A stretch of 39,272 bases of DNA from a virus: positions 1-39,272 of IMG/VR virus record IMGVR_UViG_3300032249_000809, one strand, 5' to 3'. The notes beneath the pieces were generated by a model. The model ran no database searches and was not told the DNA's origin. It worked only from the letters and a program-made list of their open reading frames with translations. A program made the position numbers and the translations under genes. Position 1 is the first letter of the stretch. Each line of letters opens with the position of its first letter. Positions 32,867-39,272 of this stretch are shown here, piece by piece.

Positions 32867-33015
32867 GCAAGCAACAACTCGCCCAGTTAATCGAAGCGTA
32901 TGCCGCGGCCAGAGCCAGCGGCAACGGACTGCTAATTGAATTTGCCACGGGAAAACTCCTATCGGCGCTTGATGCTTTATTTGCTCAAAGCTCGCCTACT
33001 GAACAAAAGCCATGA
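32863..33015 (+). CDS. 50-aa small protein in tail module
   Basis: Starts at the ATGA overlap with the spike gene and ends in an ATGA overlap with the next one. Sequence begins MSKQQLAQLIEAYAAARASG and is entirely helical and slightly acidic. Coupling on both sides strongly suggests it is translated. It may be a small fibre-associated or assembly protein; no family recognised. Confidence 0.6.
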   Translation: MSKQQLAQLIEAYAAARASGNGLLIEFATGKLLSALDALFAQSSPTEQKP

Positions 33016-33275
33016 GTACCGTCCGCATTCAAGACCACAACCGGATTGTCAGTCAGGTTATCGCTGTCGCGCAGGGGCCGGACGGCAAACCCGCGCTTCT
33101 TTCTGCCGACAAGCCCGCGGGAGCCGTGGCCGAGAAGTTCACCTACTCGGGCGGCAAGGTCACGGCCATCGAATACTTTTCTGTCTACAACACCACGACA
33201 CAGACCGGGACGCTTCTTGCTACCAAAAACATCCGGTGGAACGGCGACGAGGTAGACGACATTTATTGGACCTAA
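33012..33275 (+). CDS. Small tail-module protein
   Basis: An 87-aa strand-rich protein: VRIQDHNRIVSQVIAVAQ, then KFTYSGGKVTAIEYFSVYNT and TKNIRWNGDEVDDIYWT. The second half resembles short phage proteins found beside tail fibre genes that have alternating hydrophobic strands. Function unknown. Three bases separate it from the next gene. Confidence 0.6.
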   Translation: MSTVRIQDHNRIVSQVIAVAQGPDGKPALLSADKPAGAVAEKFTYSGGKVTAIEYFSVYNTTTQTGTLLATKNIRWNGDEVDDIYWT

Positions 33276-33278
33276 GTC

Positions 33279-34565
33279 ATGGCCTTCGACTTCAACCCTA
33301 TCACTGGCCAGCTTGACCTTGTGGGATCAGGGGGGAGCGCGGTCATCGACGGCGAGGTTGCTACGCCTGCCGACTTGCCTATCACACTTGGCACGCCTGC
33401 CATCGGCAGCACTTATCTCTGTCTCGGCCCTAGCGGGGTCTGGCTGGTCAACTACAAGAGCGCGGGACTTTATCAGCGCGTGGCCAATGCAGGAGCCGCC
33501 GCCGACTGGCAATTTATCGGCGCGTTCCCCGGCACTCTATCGGATGACCTCGAAATCATTGACGCGACCAAGGGCATCATTTTTCGCAACAGTCTCGGGG
33601 AGCGGGTGCGGTTCACAATGGGCAACGACCGCCAACTTGTCCGCACGCTTCTCCCGCTTCTGATGCTTCTCGGTTTTGCGGCATCTTCTCCGGCACAGAT
33701 CGAGCGCGACCTTGGGCTTGATGCGAGCAACCGCGTTGTGACGGGCATCACGAACGGGAATCCGGTGACGTTCACAAACGGTATCAGCTTGCTCAACGCG
33801 GACAGCGAAGGAACGATCTTTTTCCATAGCTCAATGTCCAATAACGTGAGTGGTGCGGAGCTAGACTTTGAAGCGGCTAGTTTTTTTGGCAACTGGAGCT
33901 TCTCAGGTGCGCCCGTGACGTTTTACAGCAACGTCGTTTTCTCCACCCTCACTAACGCAACCCCGCAAAACCTGAGGGTGACAACGAATGGTGTGGTCAG
34001 CGCGTCGGCAAATATTGCATCTGGCAATTCCGCGCAGGGGGCCATGCCGGAAGCTGACGGGGCTGGGGGTTCGGCGTGGGTGGCGAAGCGCGTTGTCGCC
34101 AGAGGAACAACTAACAATCAGTCAAAGACGAACTGGAATTTTAACCAAGCTAATCAACCGTCAAACAATGACACACAAATGGGGTCTTGGGCGATTGACG
34201 CAAGCAGCACTTATCGGGTTGAATACATTATTGGGTTTCAAACCAGCACAAACGCGCAGTTTGGGCATGGGTTTGCTTTTGCCACCAATTATAGTTCGTC
34301 CACTGTGGTGCAGCGATACGGATGGGCGCAGGCACAAACTGGCACGTTGACGGCCATCACAGCAAACACGAACTCGTCATTGATACAGTTTGTTTCCACT
34401 GGAAGTAGCTCAACAACAAACGTGTGGGTTGCTGGAACTGCCTTGTTCTACTCAGGAACCAATACCAACACAGCATACTATCGTTGGTATCCACTATCAA
34501 ACAACGCTGATGTTTGCACACTCCTCCAAGGCAGCACGGTAATTCTCACAAAGCTCTGGCCCTAA
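33279..34565 (+). CDS. Receptor-binding-type structural protein with an internal signal-peptide-like segment
   Basis: A 428-aa protein. Residues 1-113 (MAFDFNPITGQLDLVGSGGS) look like a virion-attached N-terminal domain. Residues 114-140 begin with an internal Met and read MGNDRQLVRTLLPLLMLLG then FAASSPAQ, an almost textbook signal peptide with a cleavage site. The C-terminal 150 residues (SSTYRVEYIIGFQT, VAGTALFYSG, YYRWYPLSNNA) resemble a C1q/TNF-like jelly-roll tip of tail fibres. It may be a fusion of two once-separate genes, or the second half may be made separately from Met114 (33618). Confidence 0.6.
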   Translation: MAFDFNPITGQLDLVGSGGSAVIDGEVATPADLPITLGTPAIGSTYLCLGPSGVWLVNYKSAGLYQRVANAGAAADWQFIGAFPGTLSDDLEIIDATKGIIFRNSLGERVRFTMGNDRQLVRTLLPLLMLLGFAASSPAQIERDLGLDASNRVVTGITNGNPVTFTNGISLLNADSEGTIFFHSSMSNNVSGAELDFEAASFFGNWSFSGAPVTFYSNVVFSTLTNATPQNLRVTTNGVVSASANIASGNSAQGAMPEADGAGGSAWVAKRVVARGTTNNQSKTNWNFNQANQPSNNDTQMGSWAIDASSTYRVEYIIGFQTSTNAQFGHGFAFATNYSSSTVVQRYGWAQAQTGTLTAITANTNSSLIQFVSTGSSSTTNVWVAGTALFYSGTNTNTAYYRWYPLSNNADVCTLLQGSTVILTKLWP

Positions 34566-34569
34566 AACT

Positions 34570-34920
34570 ATGAACCTCCTAACTCAACTTGAACAAGATC
34601 GTGCCGAATTTGCCCGAAACATCGAAGCGGCATTGTTCCACGCACGCAATTTTGCTGATGCCCTCAATCGAGCAAGCTCCGTTTGGAGCCTTAGTGATGA
34701 CAGGCTCGGCCCACTGTTGGCCTCGCTGGGTGCGGAACGCATCTCACAGCTTGCCGCATTGGTGGGAGAGCAGGGTGTCGGAGGCGCGCTGAATCAAGGC
34801 ATGGTCGCCCTCGGTGGCACAGCAAGCGTGCAAACTCAGCCGGGGCGCGAGTTCACCATTGATCCGCAGACGGGTGCGGTTGCGCTTGTGCCTCTGCCCG
34901 AACCTTCGCCAGAACCCTAA
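34570..34920 (+). CDS. Hypothetical protein after fibre gene
   Basis: A 116-aa protein, helical for the first 80 residues (LLTQLEQDRAEFARNIEAAL, DDRLGPLLASLGAERISQLA) and then a short strand segment ending in a Pro/Glu-rich tail (VPLPEPSPEP). It lies between the fibre module and the lysis cassette. Function unknown; a fibre assembly helper is conceivable. Confidence 0.55.
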   Translation: MNLLTQLEQDRAEFARNIEAALFHARNFADALNRASSVWSLSDDRLGPLLASLGAERISQLAALVGEQGVGGALNQGMVALGGTASVQTQPGREFTIDPQTGAVALVPLPEPSPEP

Positions 34921-34939
34921 CCAATAGAAGCCCGATGAA

Positions 34940-35323
34940 ATGAACGACGCTGGAAGCATGAACATTACCTTGGGGCATCTTGTGGCCATCGCGGCCATAG
35001 GGGGCTTTCTTTTGATGCTTTTGACCGCCGCCAGCACTCTTTTGACCAAGTGGATTGAAAGCAAGCTGCCCGCGCCAAAGCTGGATAAGGAGCAGCGGCA
35101 ATCCATGGTCTTAGAGCAGGCCCAAGCCTGCAAATACGACCATCAGGGAATCAAAGAGATTCTGCTTGGCATGAACGCCAACATTGCCGCTGCCGTGGCA
35201 GCCCTCAACGCAATGGCCAACGCCGACGCTTTGCGCCATCAGAAAATCTTGGAGCATCTTCGCGCCCTCCGCCGCAAGGCGGGGCACACCCACGCTGAAA
35301 TCGGAGACATTGACGACGAATGA
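34940..35323 (+). CDS. Membrane protein of lysis cassette
   Basis: A 127-aa protein with one N-terminal membrane helix (about residues 13-37, HLVAIAAIGGFLLMLLTAAST) followed by a long charged helical periplasmic or cytoplasmic part (KLDKEQRQSMVLEQAQ, ILEHLRALRRKAGH). This is the shape of an inner-membrane spanin or an accessory holin. The next gene is a small lipoprotein and overlaps it by ATGA, so a two-component spanin is plausible; not proven. Confidence 0.55.
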   Translation: MNDAGSMNITLGHLVAIAAIGGFLLMLLTAASTLLTKWIESKLPAPKLDKEQRQSMVLEQAQACKYDHQGIKEILLGMNANIAAAVAALNAMANADALRHQKILEHLRALRRKAGHTHAEIGDIDDE

Positions 35324-35550
35324 ACACACCCAAACACCCATCCCTAGAAGCCATGGCCGCGCTTTTCGTGGTCGCAACACTGGTCTTCACCATCGCCATG
35401 CTTTTCCTTCTGGCCGGGTGCGCCATCCCTATCCCGCCAAGCGGCGACCGCATGGGCGAACTTGGCACGGTCACGATTCAAGTCGGCTACGTGCCGAATC
35501 AGCTTTCCATCAACGACAAGCCGCTTCCGGCTTCAACCACAACCAAGTAA
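35320..35550 (+). CDS. Small lipoprotein, possible outer-membrane spanin
   Basis: A 76-aa protein with a signal sequence and lipobox (residues about 12-33: AALFVVATLVFTIAMLFLLAGC, where C33 would carry lipid). The mature part is short (about 43 residues) and contains GTVTIQVGYVPNQLSIND. It is coupled to the membrane protein before it and followed by the holin-like gene. Outer-membrane spanin subunits are lipoproteins of similar size in this place, but the sequence does not prove it. Confidence 0.6.
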   Translation: MNTPKHPSLEAMAALFVVATLVFTIAMLFLLAGCAIPIPPSGDRMGELGTVTIQVGYVPNQLSINDKPLPASTTTK

Positions 35551-35554
35551 GACC

Positions 35555-35914
35555 ATGAATCAAATCCTCGCACTACTCGTTTCCCGCGCTGGCGGGATCA
35601 TCACTCCCATTATTGCCGCTGGCATCGCCTGGGGCGTTTCCCAGTTGGCCGCCCTCTCGCCCGAGCTTGCGTCACAAGTCGATCAGGTGGCCGTCACCGG
35701 CTTTGTCTGGGGGCTCATTATGACGCTGGTCAACGCCTACACGAACAAGGCGCAGACCGAAGGCGTCGAGGCCATCCAAGCCGCCGCCAAAGAGGTGCAA
35801 AACGCCGTGCCGCAAATTGCCTACGGCCAAAACGCCATCGCGGTTGACGGCATCCCCGGCCCGATCACGACCAAGACGGTCACGGACATGCTGGCGAAAC
35901 TCATCAAGAAATGA
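35555..35914 (+). CDS. Holin-like membrane protein
   Basis: A 119-aa protein with hydrophobic segments at about residues 12-32 (ITPIIAAGIAWGVSQLAAL) and 47-61 (VTGFVWGLIMTLVNAY). The C-terminal half has a peptide VDGIPGPITTKTVTDMLAKL resembling a peptidoglycan-binding motif. Directly upstream of the amidase with an ATGA overlap, the usual place of a holin. The start at 35555 is the first ATG after the lipoprotein stop. Confidence 0.6.
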   Translation: MNQILALLVSRAGGIITPIIAAGIAWGVSQLAALSPELASQVDQVAVTGFVWGLIMTLVNAYTNKAQTEGVEAIQAAAKEVQNAVPQIAYGQNAIAVDGIPGPITTKTVTDMLAKLIKK

Positions 35915-36519
35915 TCGTCGCGCCCGACCACTGGCTAGAGAACGTCCGCCGGGACGAGATTCCCGGCGGTTCGGCAATGCCGGTGCGTCGGGCGGCCGTG
36001 ATCCATTTCACCAGTGGGGCCACGGCACAGAGCAGCATTAACTTCTGGAAGTCGCCCGAGGCCAAGGGCGCGCTCGCCCACGTCATCATTGACCGCGACG
36101 GCAAAGTTACTCAGATACGCGCATTCAACCGAACCTGCGGCCACGCTGGCAAAAGCCGCTGGCGTGACCCGAAAACCAAGCGACTGTTCGACGGGATGAA
36201 CGCTTGTTCAATCGGGATCGAGCTTGCCAACGCCGGGGATGACGTTCGACTGGCAAAGAAGTGGAGCAAGCTGCCGTTGGTCGAGGCCAACCATCGCAAC
36301 GGCGGGCCGCTCGAAACGTGGGAGGCTTACCCAATGGCGCAACTGGCCGCTTGCACCAAGTTGGTTCAGGCACTCATTGACCGCTACAACCTAGACGACA
36401 TCACCGGCCACGATTGCATTGCGCCCGAGCGCAAGAACGACCCCGGCCCCGCCTTCCCTATGCAGCAGCTTCGAGAAGCCTGCGGGTTCTCCGGCCTGCC
36501 GGTCGTTCACCGGCTCTGA
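35911..36519 (+). CDS. N-acetylmuramoyl-L-alanine amidase (endolysin)
   Basis: A 202-aa amidase_2/T7-lysozyme-type enzyme that cleaves the bond between muramic acid and L-alanine. Zinc ligands fit H32 (VIHFT), H167 (ITGHDCI) and D177 (NDPGP), with K175 (PERK) as the catalytic-loop residue. AHVIIDRDGKVTQ (56-68), GHAGKS (77-82) and SIGIELAN (100-107) are the other family motifs. There is no signal peptide, so it needs the holin. A single-domain lysin of normal length. Confidence 0.9.
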   Translation: MIVAPDHWLENVRRDEIPGGSAMPVRRAAVIHFTSGATAQSSINFWKSPEAKGALAHVIIDRDGKVTQIRAFNRTCGHAGKSRWRDPKTKRLFDGMNACSIGIELANAGDDVRLAKKWSKLPLVEANHRNGGPLETWEAYPMAQLAACTKLVQALIDRYNLDDITGHDCIAPERKNDPGPAFPMQQLREACGFSGLPVVHRL

Positions 36520-36526
36520 CAACTCC

Positions 36527-37330
36527 ATGAAAAACGCATTTCCGCAGGTTGTCGTTGTTCTTTCAGACATTCATTGCGGTTCAATCGTCGGCCTGATGCC
36601 TCCGCGCTTCATGCTGAACTCTGGCAACGTCCTGACCCATGGCAAGAACGCCGCGCAAAAATGGCTTTGGTCATGCTGGCGCGAGGTCTGGAAGGAAATC
36701 AACGCTATCCTCAACGGCGACCCGTTTGTCTTAGCGCTGAACGGTGACATGACCGAGGGGGTGCATCACGGCGGCAAAGAGCTTATCGCGCAGAAGACCC
36801 GCGAGCATTTAGAGATTGCGGCCGAAATTCTCGCCCCACACGTAGGGCGTGCCGCTGCCGTCAAGTTGACTGAGGGGACCGAGTGCCACACGCACGACGC
36901 CGAGCATGAGCTTTGCAAAATATGGGACAAGGGCGACTGCAAGCCGTGGCAATGGTGGAAAATAAACGGGGTTACCTACAACATGACGCATCACATTGGC
37001 GTCACCTCGCGGGCCTACCTCGAAGCCTCGGCCATGAGTATCGAGATGGGCAACGCGCTCTTGAACCAGCTTCGCGCAGGCCACCGGCCCGCCGATGTTT
37101 TCTTGCGTGGCCACCGGCATTGTGGCGGATCATTCGATGACGGGAAGACGTTGCTCGCGGTTAGCCCTGCATGGCAAATGCTGACCCGTCACGGACGCAA
37201 GGTCGTCCCGAACTCCATTCCACGCCCCGGCGCGCTTGTGCTTGACCATCGCGGCCAACGCCCCGGCAGGTTGCCCGCCGTCCACAAGTTGTTTTTCAGC
37301 CCGCCGCAGGATGAAATCGAGATGCTCTAA
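36527..37330 (+). CDS. Calcineurin-like metallophosphoesterase
   Basis: A 267-aa protein with the ordered metallophosphoesterase motifs: DIHCG (D14, H16), NGDMTEG (D74), a variant third motif GTECH (117-121, normally GNHD/E), MTHH (H155, H156) and GHRH (H196, H198). Family members hydrolyse phosphate esters, including nucleotides, cyclic nucleotides and nucleic-acid ends. It sits between the amidase and the integrase, away from the replication genes. The frame is open upstream, but ATG 36527 avoids overlap with the amidase. Substrate unknown. Confidence 0.8.
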   Translation: MKNAFPQVVVVLSDIHCGSIVGLMPPRFMLNSGNVLTHGKNAAQKWLWSCWREVWKEINAILNGDPFVLALNGDMTEGVHHGGKELIAQKTREHLEIAAEILAPHVGRAAAVKLTEGTECHTHDAEHELCKIWDKGDCKPWQWWKINGVTYNMTHHIGVTSRAYLEASAMSIEMGNALLNQLRAGHRPADVFLRGHRHCGGSFDDGKTLLAVSPAWQMLTRHGRKVVPNSIPRPGALVLDHRGQRPGRLPAVHKLFFSPPQDEIEML

Positions 37331-37604
37331 AATCACGGCGGGTGCAATAACGGCTTCCGTATCTGCCGCCATGGGGGAGTTTTGCGCCGTGCTGGCCTCG
37401 GCATCGGCAAAGGCATTGACTGACGCGGTGCCGCCGGGATGGTTCACAAGGCGACAGTTTGCCAAGGCAAGGGGGATTAGCAGCACGCAGGCCAAGACAT
37501 ACTTGCGCCGGGGGCAGGATTCGGGGGTTATCGAAGCGCGGGTTTTCCGCATCCTTTGTGGCAACAACGCACAGCAGGTGCCGCATTACCGGGTGAAGAA
37601 ATGA
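37311..37604 (+). CDS. Putative winged-helix DNA-binding protein
   Basis: A 97-aa protein that overlaps the end of the phosphoesterase gene by 20 bases (ATG 37311; ATG 37371 is a possible shorter start). Residues about 42-97 (WFTRRQFAKARGISSTQAKT, then YLRRGQDSGVIEARVFRIL) look like a helix-turn-helix with a following wing ending HYRVKK. It could be a regulator of late or lysogenic genes. Coupled to the HExxH gene by ATGA. Confidence 0.55.
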   Translation: MKSRCSKITAGAITASVSAAMGEFCAVLASASAKALTDAVPPGWFTRRQFAKARGISSTQAKTYLRRGQDSGVIEARVFRILCGNNAQQVPHYRVKK

Positions 37605-37903
37605 AGTCGCGCACGTTCATCATTGCCCATGGCGAGCGGTGGCGCGTGCTTCTGGCCAGCCCGACCGACAAGACGAACGCGGGCACGTGCGACAAGACCC
37701 GCAAGACCATCCGGCTTGACCGGGAGCAACTGAGGTGCCGGGGGGTCGAGCTAATCGCCCACGAGGTTTTGCATGCCGCGTGCTGGGCATTGGATGAAAA
37801 GACCGTCGCGGACACAGCCAACGCCATTGCTCGGGTTTGCCAATGGGTATCGGAGCAGCAGGGTGGCGAGCTTGCGACCGGCAAGCGGGTGCGGGGACGC
37901 TAA
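37601..37903 (+). CDS. Small HExxH putative metallopeptidase
   Basis: A 100-aa protein with a zinc-binding HEVLH motif at residues 54-58 in ELIAHEVLHAACWALDEK, with E66 as a possible third ligand. The N-terminal part is a small strand region including a basic TRKTIRLDREQ. Small HExxH proteins of this kind are frequent in phages and their substrates are unknown; in other settings the motif marks ImmA/SprT-type proteases that cleave repressors. It ends in a 4-base tail-to-tail overlap with the integrase gene. Confidence 0.65.
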   Translation: MKSRTFIIAHGERWRVLLASPTDKTNAGTCDKTRKTIRLDREQLRCRGVELIAHEVLHAACWALDEKTVADTANAIARVCQWVSEQQGGELATGKRVRGR

Positions 37904-39051
37904 AGCCTACACGCCTTCTTAATCGCCTTGGCCATCGTCTCAACGCTGGCGTGCGTATAGCCCGCCGCCACCTTGGCGTTTTCGTGGTCGCAGACCATTT
38001 GCCTGACCCTCTGGTCAACGCCCGCGTCAACCATCCAACTGGCGGCCGTGTGCCGGAATGAGTGAAACGACTTGGCCGCAATCTTCCGCCGACCGCCCCG
38101 GCGGGCAAGGTCACGCTCGATGGGCGACCGCTCAAGCAGTGCGGAAAAATCCTTGCTGGCAAGGTGCCGCCGCTTGGCCAGCTTTGGCGTGATGAAGCCT
38201 TTACCCTTCAAGTCAGCCAACTCGCCCACGAGCGGCAGCATGATCGTCTTGCCGCGGCGGGTCTTTTTCATCGGGACAAAGGCGATGACCCGAAGGCCGT
38301 CGATGTCGCGGACCTCCTCGAATGACCGGGAGACGGCATCTTGCACGCGGAGCCCGAAATACAGCCCGAACAGGCAGGCCGCGCGCCATTCCTTCAACTC
38401 CTGACTGTCGAGCCATGCCAGCAGTGCGGCAACCTCCTGCCGGGTGAACGGCTGGCGGGAACTGTCTGGCCCGGCGGCCATACGAAGCAGCTTGGCAGGG
38501 TTCGACGAGATGAGCCGCAGAACGTGCGCCCGATCCAAGACCGACCGCACCGTCTTAGTCACGGCGCGCGCCGAGTTGGCCGAAAGGCCGTCCGCCTGCA
38601 ACCCATGGTAGAACTCGGCAACGTCTTCCGGCGTGACTGATTCCAAGTCGTGCCCGGCACGGACGCCGAGAAAGGCGCAGAAATGCTCGATGTCGCTCTT
38701 GTAGCGTTCGATGGACCGGGGCCGAACATCCTTGGCCGCCAGCCAACCGGCCGCGGCGGCCGTCCACGTGGTCTTACGGCGGGCGCTAGACACGCCAGCC
38801 GAGCGCATGAGGGATTCGAGCCGGGAGGCAAACCAAGCCGCGTCTGGGGTCGCTGTGCGCAATTCGCGGGCCGTTTGCTCCATCTCATTGGCGACCCGCT
38901 GGGCTGTGCGGCGGGCGGATGTTTTCGGCAGCTTCGTGGACCGGCACGTCTGGCGGTAGAAGCCGCCGAGGGGATGCTCGGGGGCGACAACCCACACGCG
39001 CATACGGGCCAGCCAGAACGGCGAGTTTGGCAGAGTGGTCAGGGAAGCCAT
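37900..39051 (-). CDS. int: Tyrosine integrase
   Basis: A 383-aa site-specific recombinase that would integrate the phage at attP. Catalytic residues fit R235 (GLRVQDA), K262/263 (PMKKT), H330-R333 (HSFRH), H356 (VCDHE) and Y365 (GYTHAS). Residues about 95-185 form the core-binding SAM-like domain (TTWTAAAAGWLAAKDVRPRS). Start chosen at ATG 39051 (MASLTTLPNSPFW); the frame stays open to 39216 but that extension runs through the attP arms and reads the tRNA-like core backwards (the VGIEPT peptide). A TATAAC at 39077-39082 (minus strand) is a possible -10. It is the only minus-strand gene. Confidence 0.93.
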   Translation of the reverse strand: MASLTTLPNSPFWLARMRVWVVAPEHPLGGFYRQTCRSTKLPKTSARRTAQRVANEMEQTARELRTATPDAAWFASRLESLMRSAGVSSARRKTTWTAAAAGWLAAKDVRPRSIERYKSDIEHFCAFLGVRAGHDLESVTPEDVAEFYHGLQADGLSANSARAVTKTVRSVLDRAHVLRLISSNPAKLLRMAAGPDSSRQPFTRQEVAALLAWLDSQELKEWRAACLFGLYFGLRVQDAVSRSFEEVRDIDGLRVIAFVPMKKTRRGKTIMLPLVGELADLKGKGFITPKLAKRRHLASKDFSALLERSPIERDLARRGGRRKIAAKSFHSFRHTAASWMVDAGVDQRVRQMVCDHENAKVAAGYTHASVETMAKAIKKACRL

Positions 39052-39064
39052 GTGGCGGGGATAA

Positions 39065-39107
39065 TTGACACAGCTAGTTATACGTCGAAAAGGGGCAATT
39101 AGCGCAA
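39065..39107. repeat. attP arm repeats, left side
   Basis: TTGACACAGCTAGTT (39065-39079) and GCAATTAGCGCAA (39095-39107). Both recur on the other side of the core (39210-39224 exact, 39246-39258 with one change). They are likely integrase arm-binding sites and lie in the integrase promoter region, so integrase may regulate itself. Confidence 0.75.
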
Positions 39108-39149
39108 ACTTTTTGCGTTTTTTCTCTGTGTCAGAAGGGAGGAGCAAAA

Positions 39150-39272
39150 GCGTCGGTTCGATTCCGACCCTCGCCTTTTTCTCTTTTGCGTTTGTGAAAT
39201 TCACAGCAGTTGACACAGCTAGTTGTCACACTTGGCAAATGTTGAGCAACTAGCGCAAGTGTGGTAAGTAAC
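39150..39272. repeat. Direct terminal repeat, right copy, with attP core and right arm repeats
   Basis: Identical to 1-123. Contains the tRNA-3'-like core (39152-39176), TTGACACAGCTAGTT (39210-39224) and GCAACTAGCGCAA (39246-39258). In the circular molecule this joins directly to the early gene at 129. Confidence 0.95.

Noticed and set aside
30719-34565. Diversity-generating retroelement, as in Bordetella phage BPP-1, considered because of the Bbp19-like gene and tail module
   Set aside because: No reverse transcriptase gene and no template/variable repeat pair could be seen.
39121-39176. Complete tRNA gene at the attP core
   Set aside because: Only the T arm and 3' acceptor strand are present; no matching 5' acceptor, D arm or anticodon arm lies upstream.
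39052-39216. 55-residue N-terminal extension of the integrase
   Set aside because: It is a translation of the attP arms and the reversed tRNA-like core (VGIEPT peptide); ATG 39051 gives a normal-length integrase.
1-39272. CRISPR array or phage anti-defence island
   Set aside because: No regularly spaced repeats; the repeated motifs are far apart and irregular. No recognisable anti-CRISPR or restriction-evasion gene.

Overview
The window is a complete or near-complete genome of a temperate, podovirus-type bacteriophage with high GC content (about 60% by eye). The first 123 bases are repeated exactly as the last 123 bases (1-123 = 39150-39272), so the molecule closes into a circle of 39,149 bp. 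This overlap lies on the attachment site next to a tyrosine integrase. The host cannot be named from the sequence. A few accessory proteins remind me of phage genes in Verrucomicrobiota and similar environmental bacteria, but that is a weak impression only.

Layout. 1-123 and 39052-39272: attP, with a tRNA-like core and paired arm repeats. 129-1901: small early genes, including two ribbon-helix-helix (RHH) proteins with four copies of the palindrome ACTGTCNGACAGT around them. 1976-5055: ssDNA-binding and recombination-type proteins and small unknowns, tightly packed with ATGA stop/start overlaps. 5052-8806: a PIF1/RecD-like helicase and an 810-aa primase-helicase. 8807-9107: a non-coding, AT-rich region with large inverted GCGGAG repeats, a candidate origin. 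9108-9748: a RusA-like resolvase, then an initiator-like tRNA (CAT) lying inside a reading frame. 9752-16881: terminase small and large subunits, portal, Bbp19-like protein, scaffold, capsid and a probable decoration protein. 16945-30668: tail tube proteins A and B and three internal (ejected) virion proteins. One carries a GH24 lysozyme; another is 2,546 aa long and contains an ADP-ribosyltransferase-like and a protein-kinase-like domain. 30719-34920: tail spike/fibre and receptor-binding module. 34940-36519: lysis cassette (membrane protein, lipoprotein, holin-like protein, amidase). 36527-37903: metallophosphoesterase, winged-helix-like protein and HExxH protein. 37900-39051, minus strand: integrase.

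How it works together. All genes except the integrase run rightward. No phage RNA polymerase or DNA polymerase is visible, so host enzymes are presumably used. Integrase and attP would insert the phage at the 3' end of a host tRNA gene. The RHH pair and its operators are the best candidate for the regulatory switch. The structural module follows the T7/BPP-1-like podovirus order.

Most notable points: the ejected polyvalent giant protein; the nested initiator-like tRNA; a 14-17 nt motif (GGATTAGTCAAAACATT and variants) scattered at six places plus one weak copy, often just before late genes; a second motif (TTGACCAACTTT) that pairs with it and appears split by a structured RNA before the capsid gene; and a RusA gene with RusA-like sequence in two overlapping frames.
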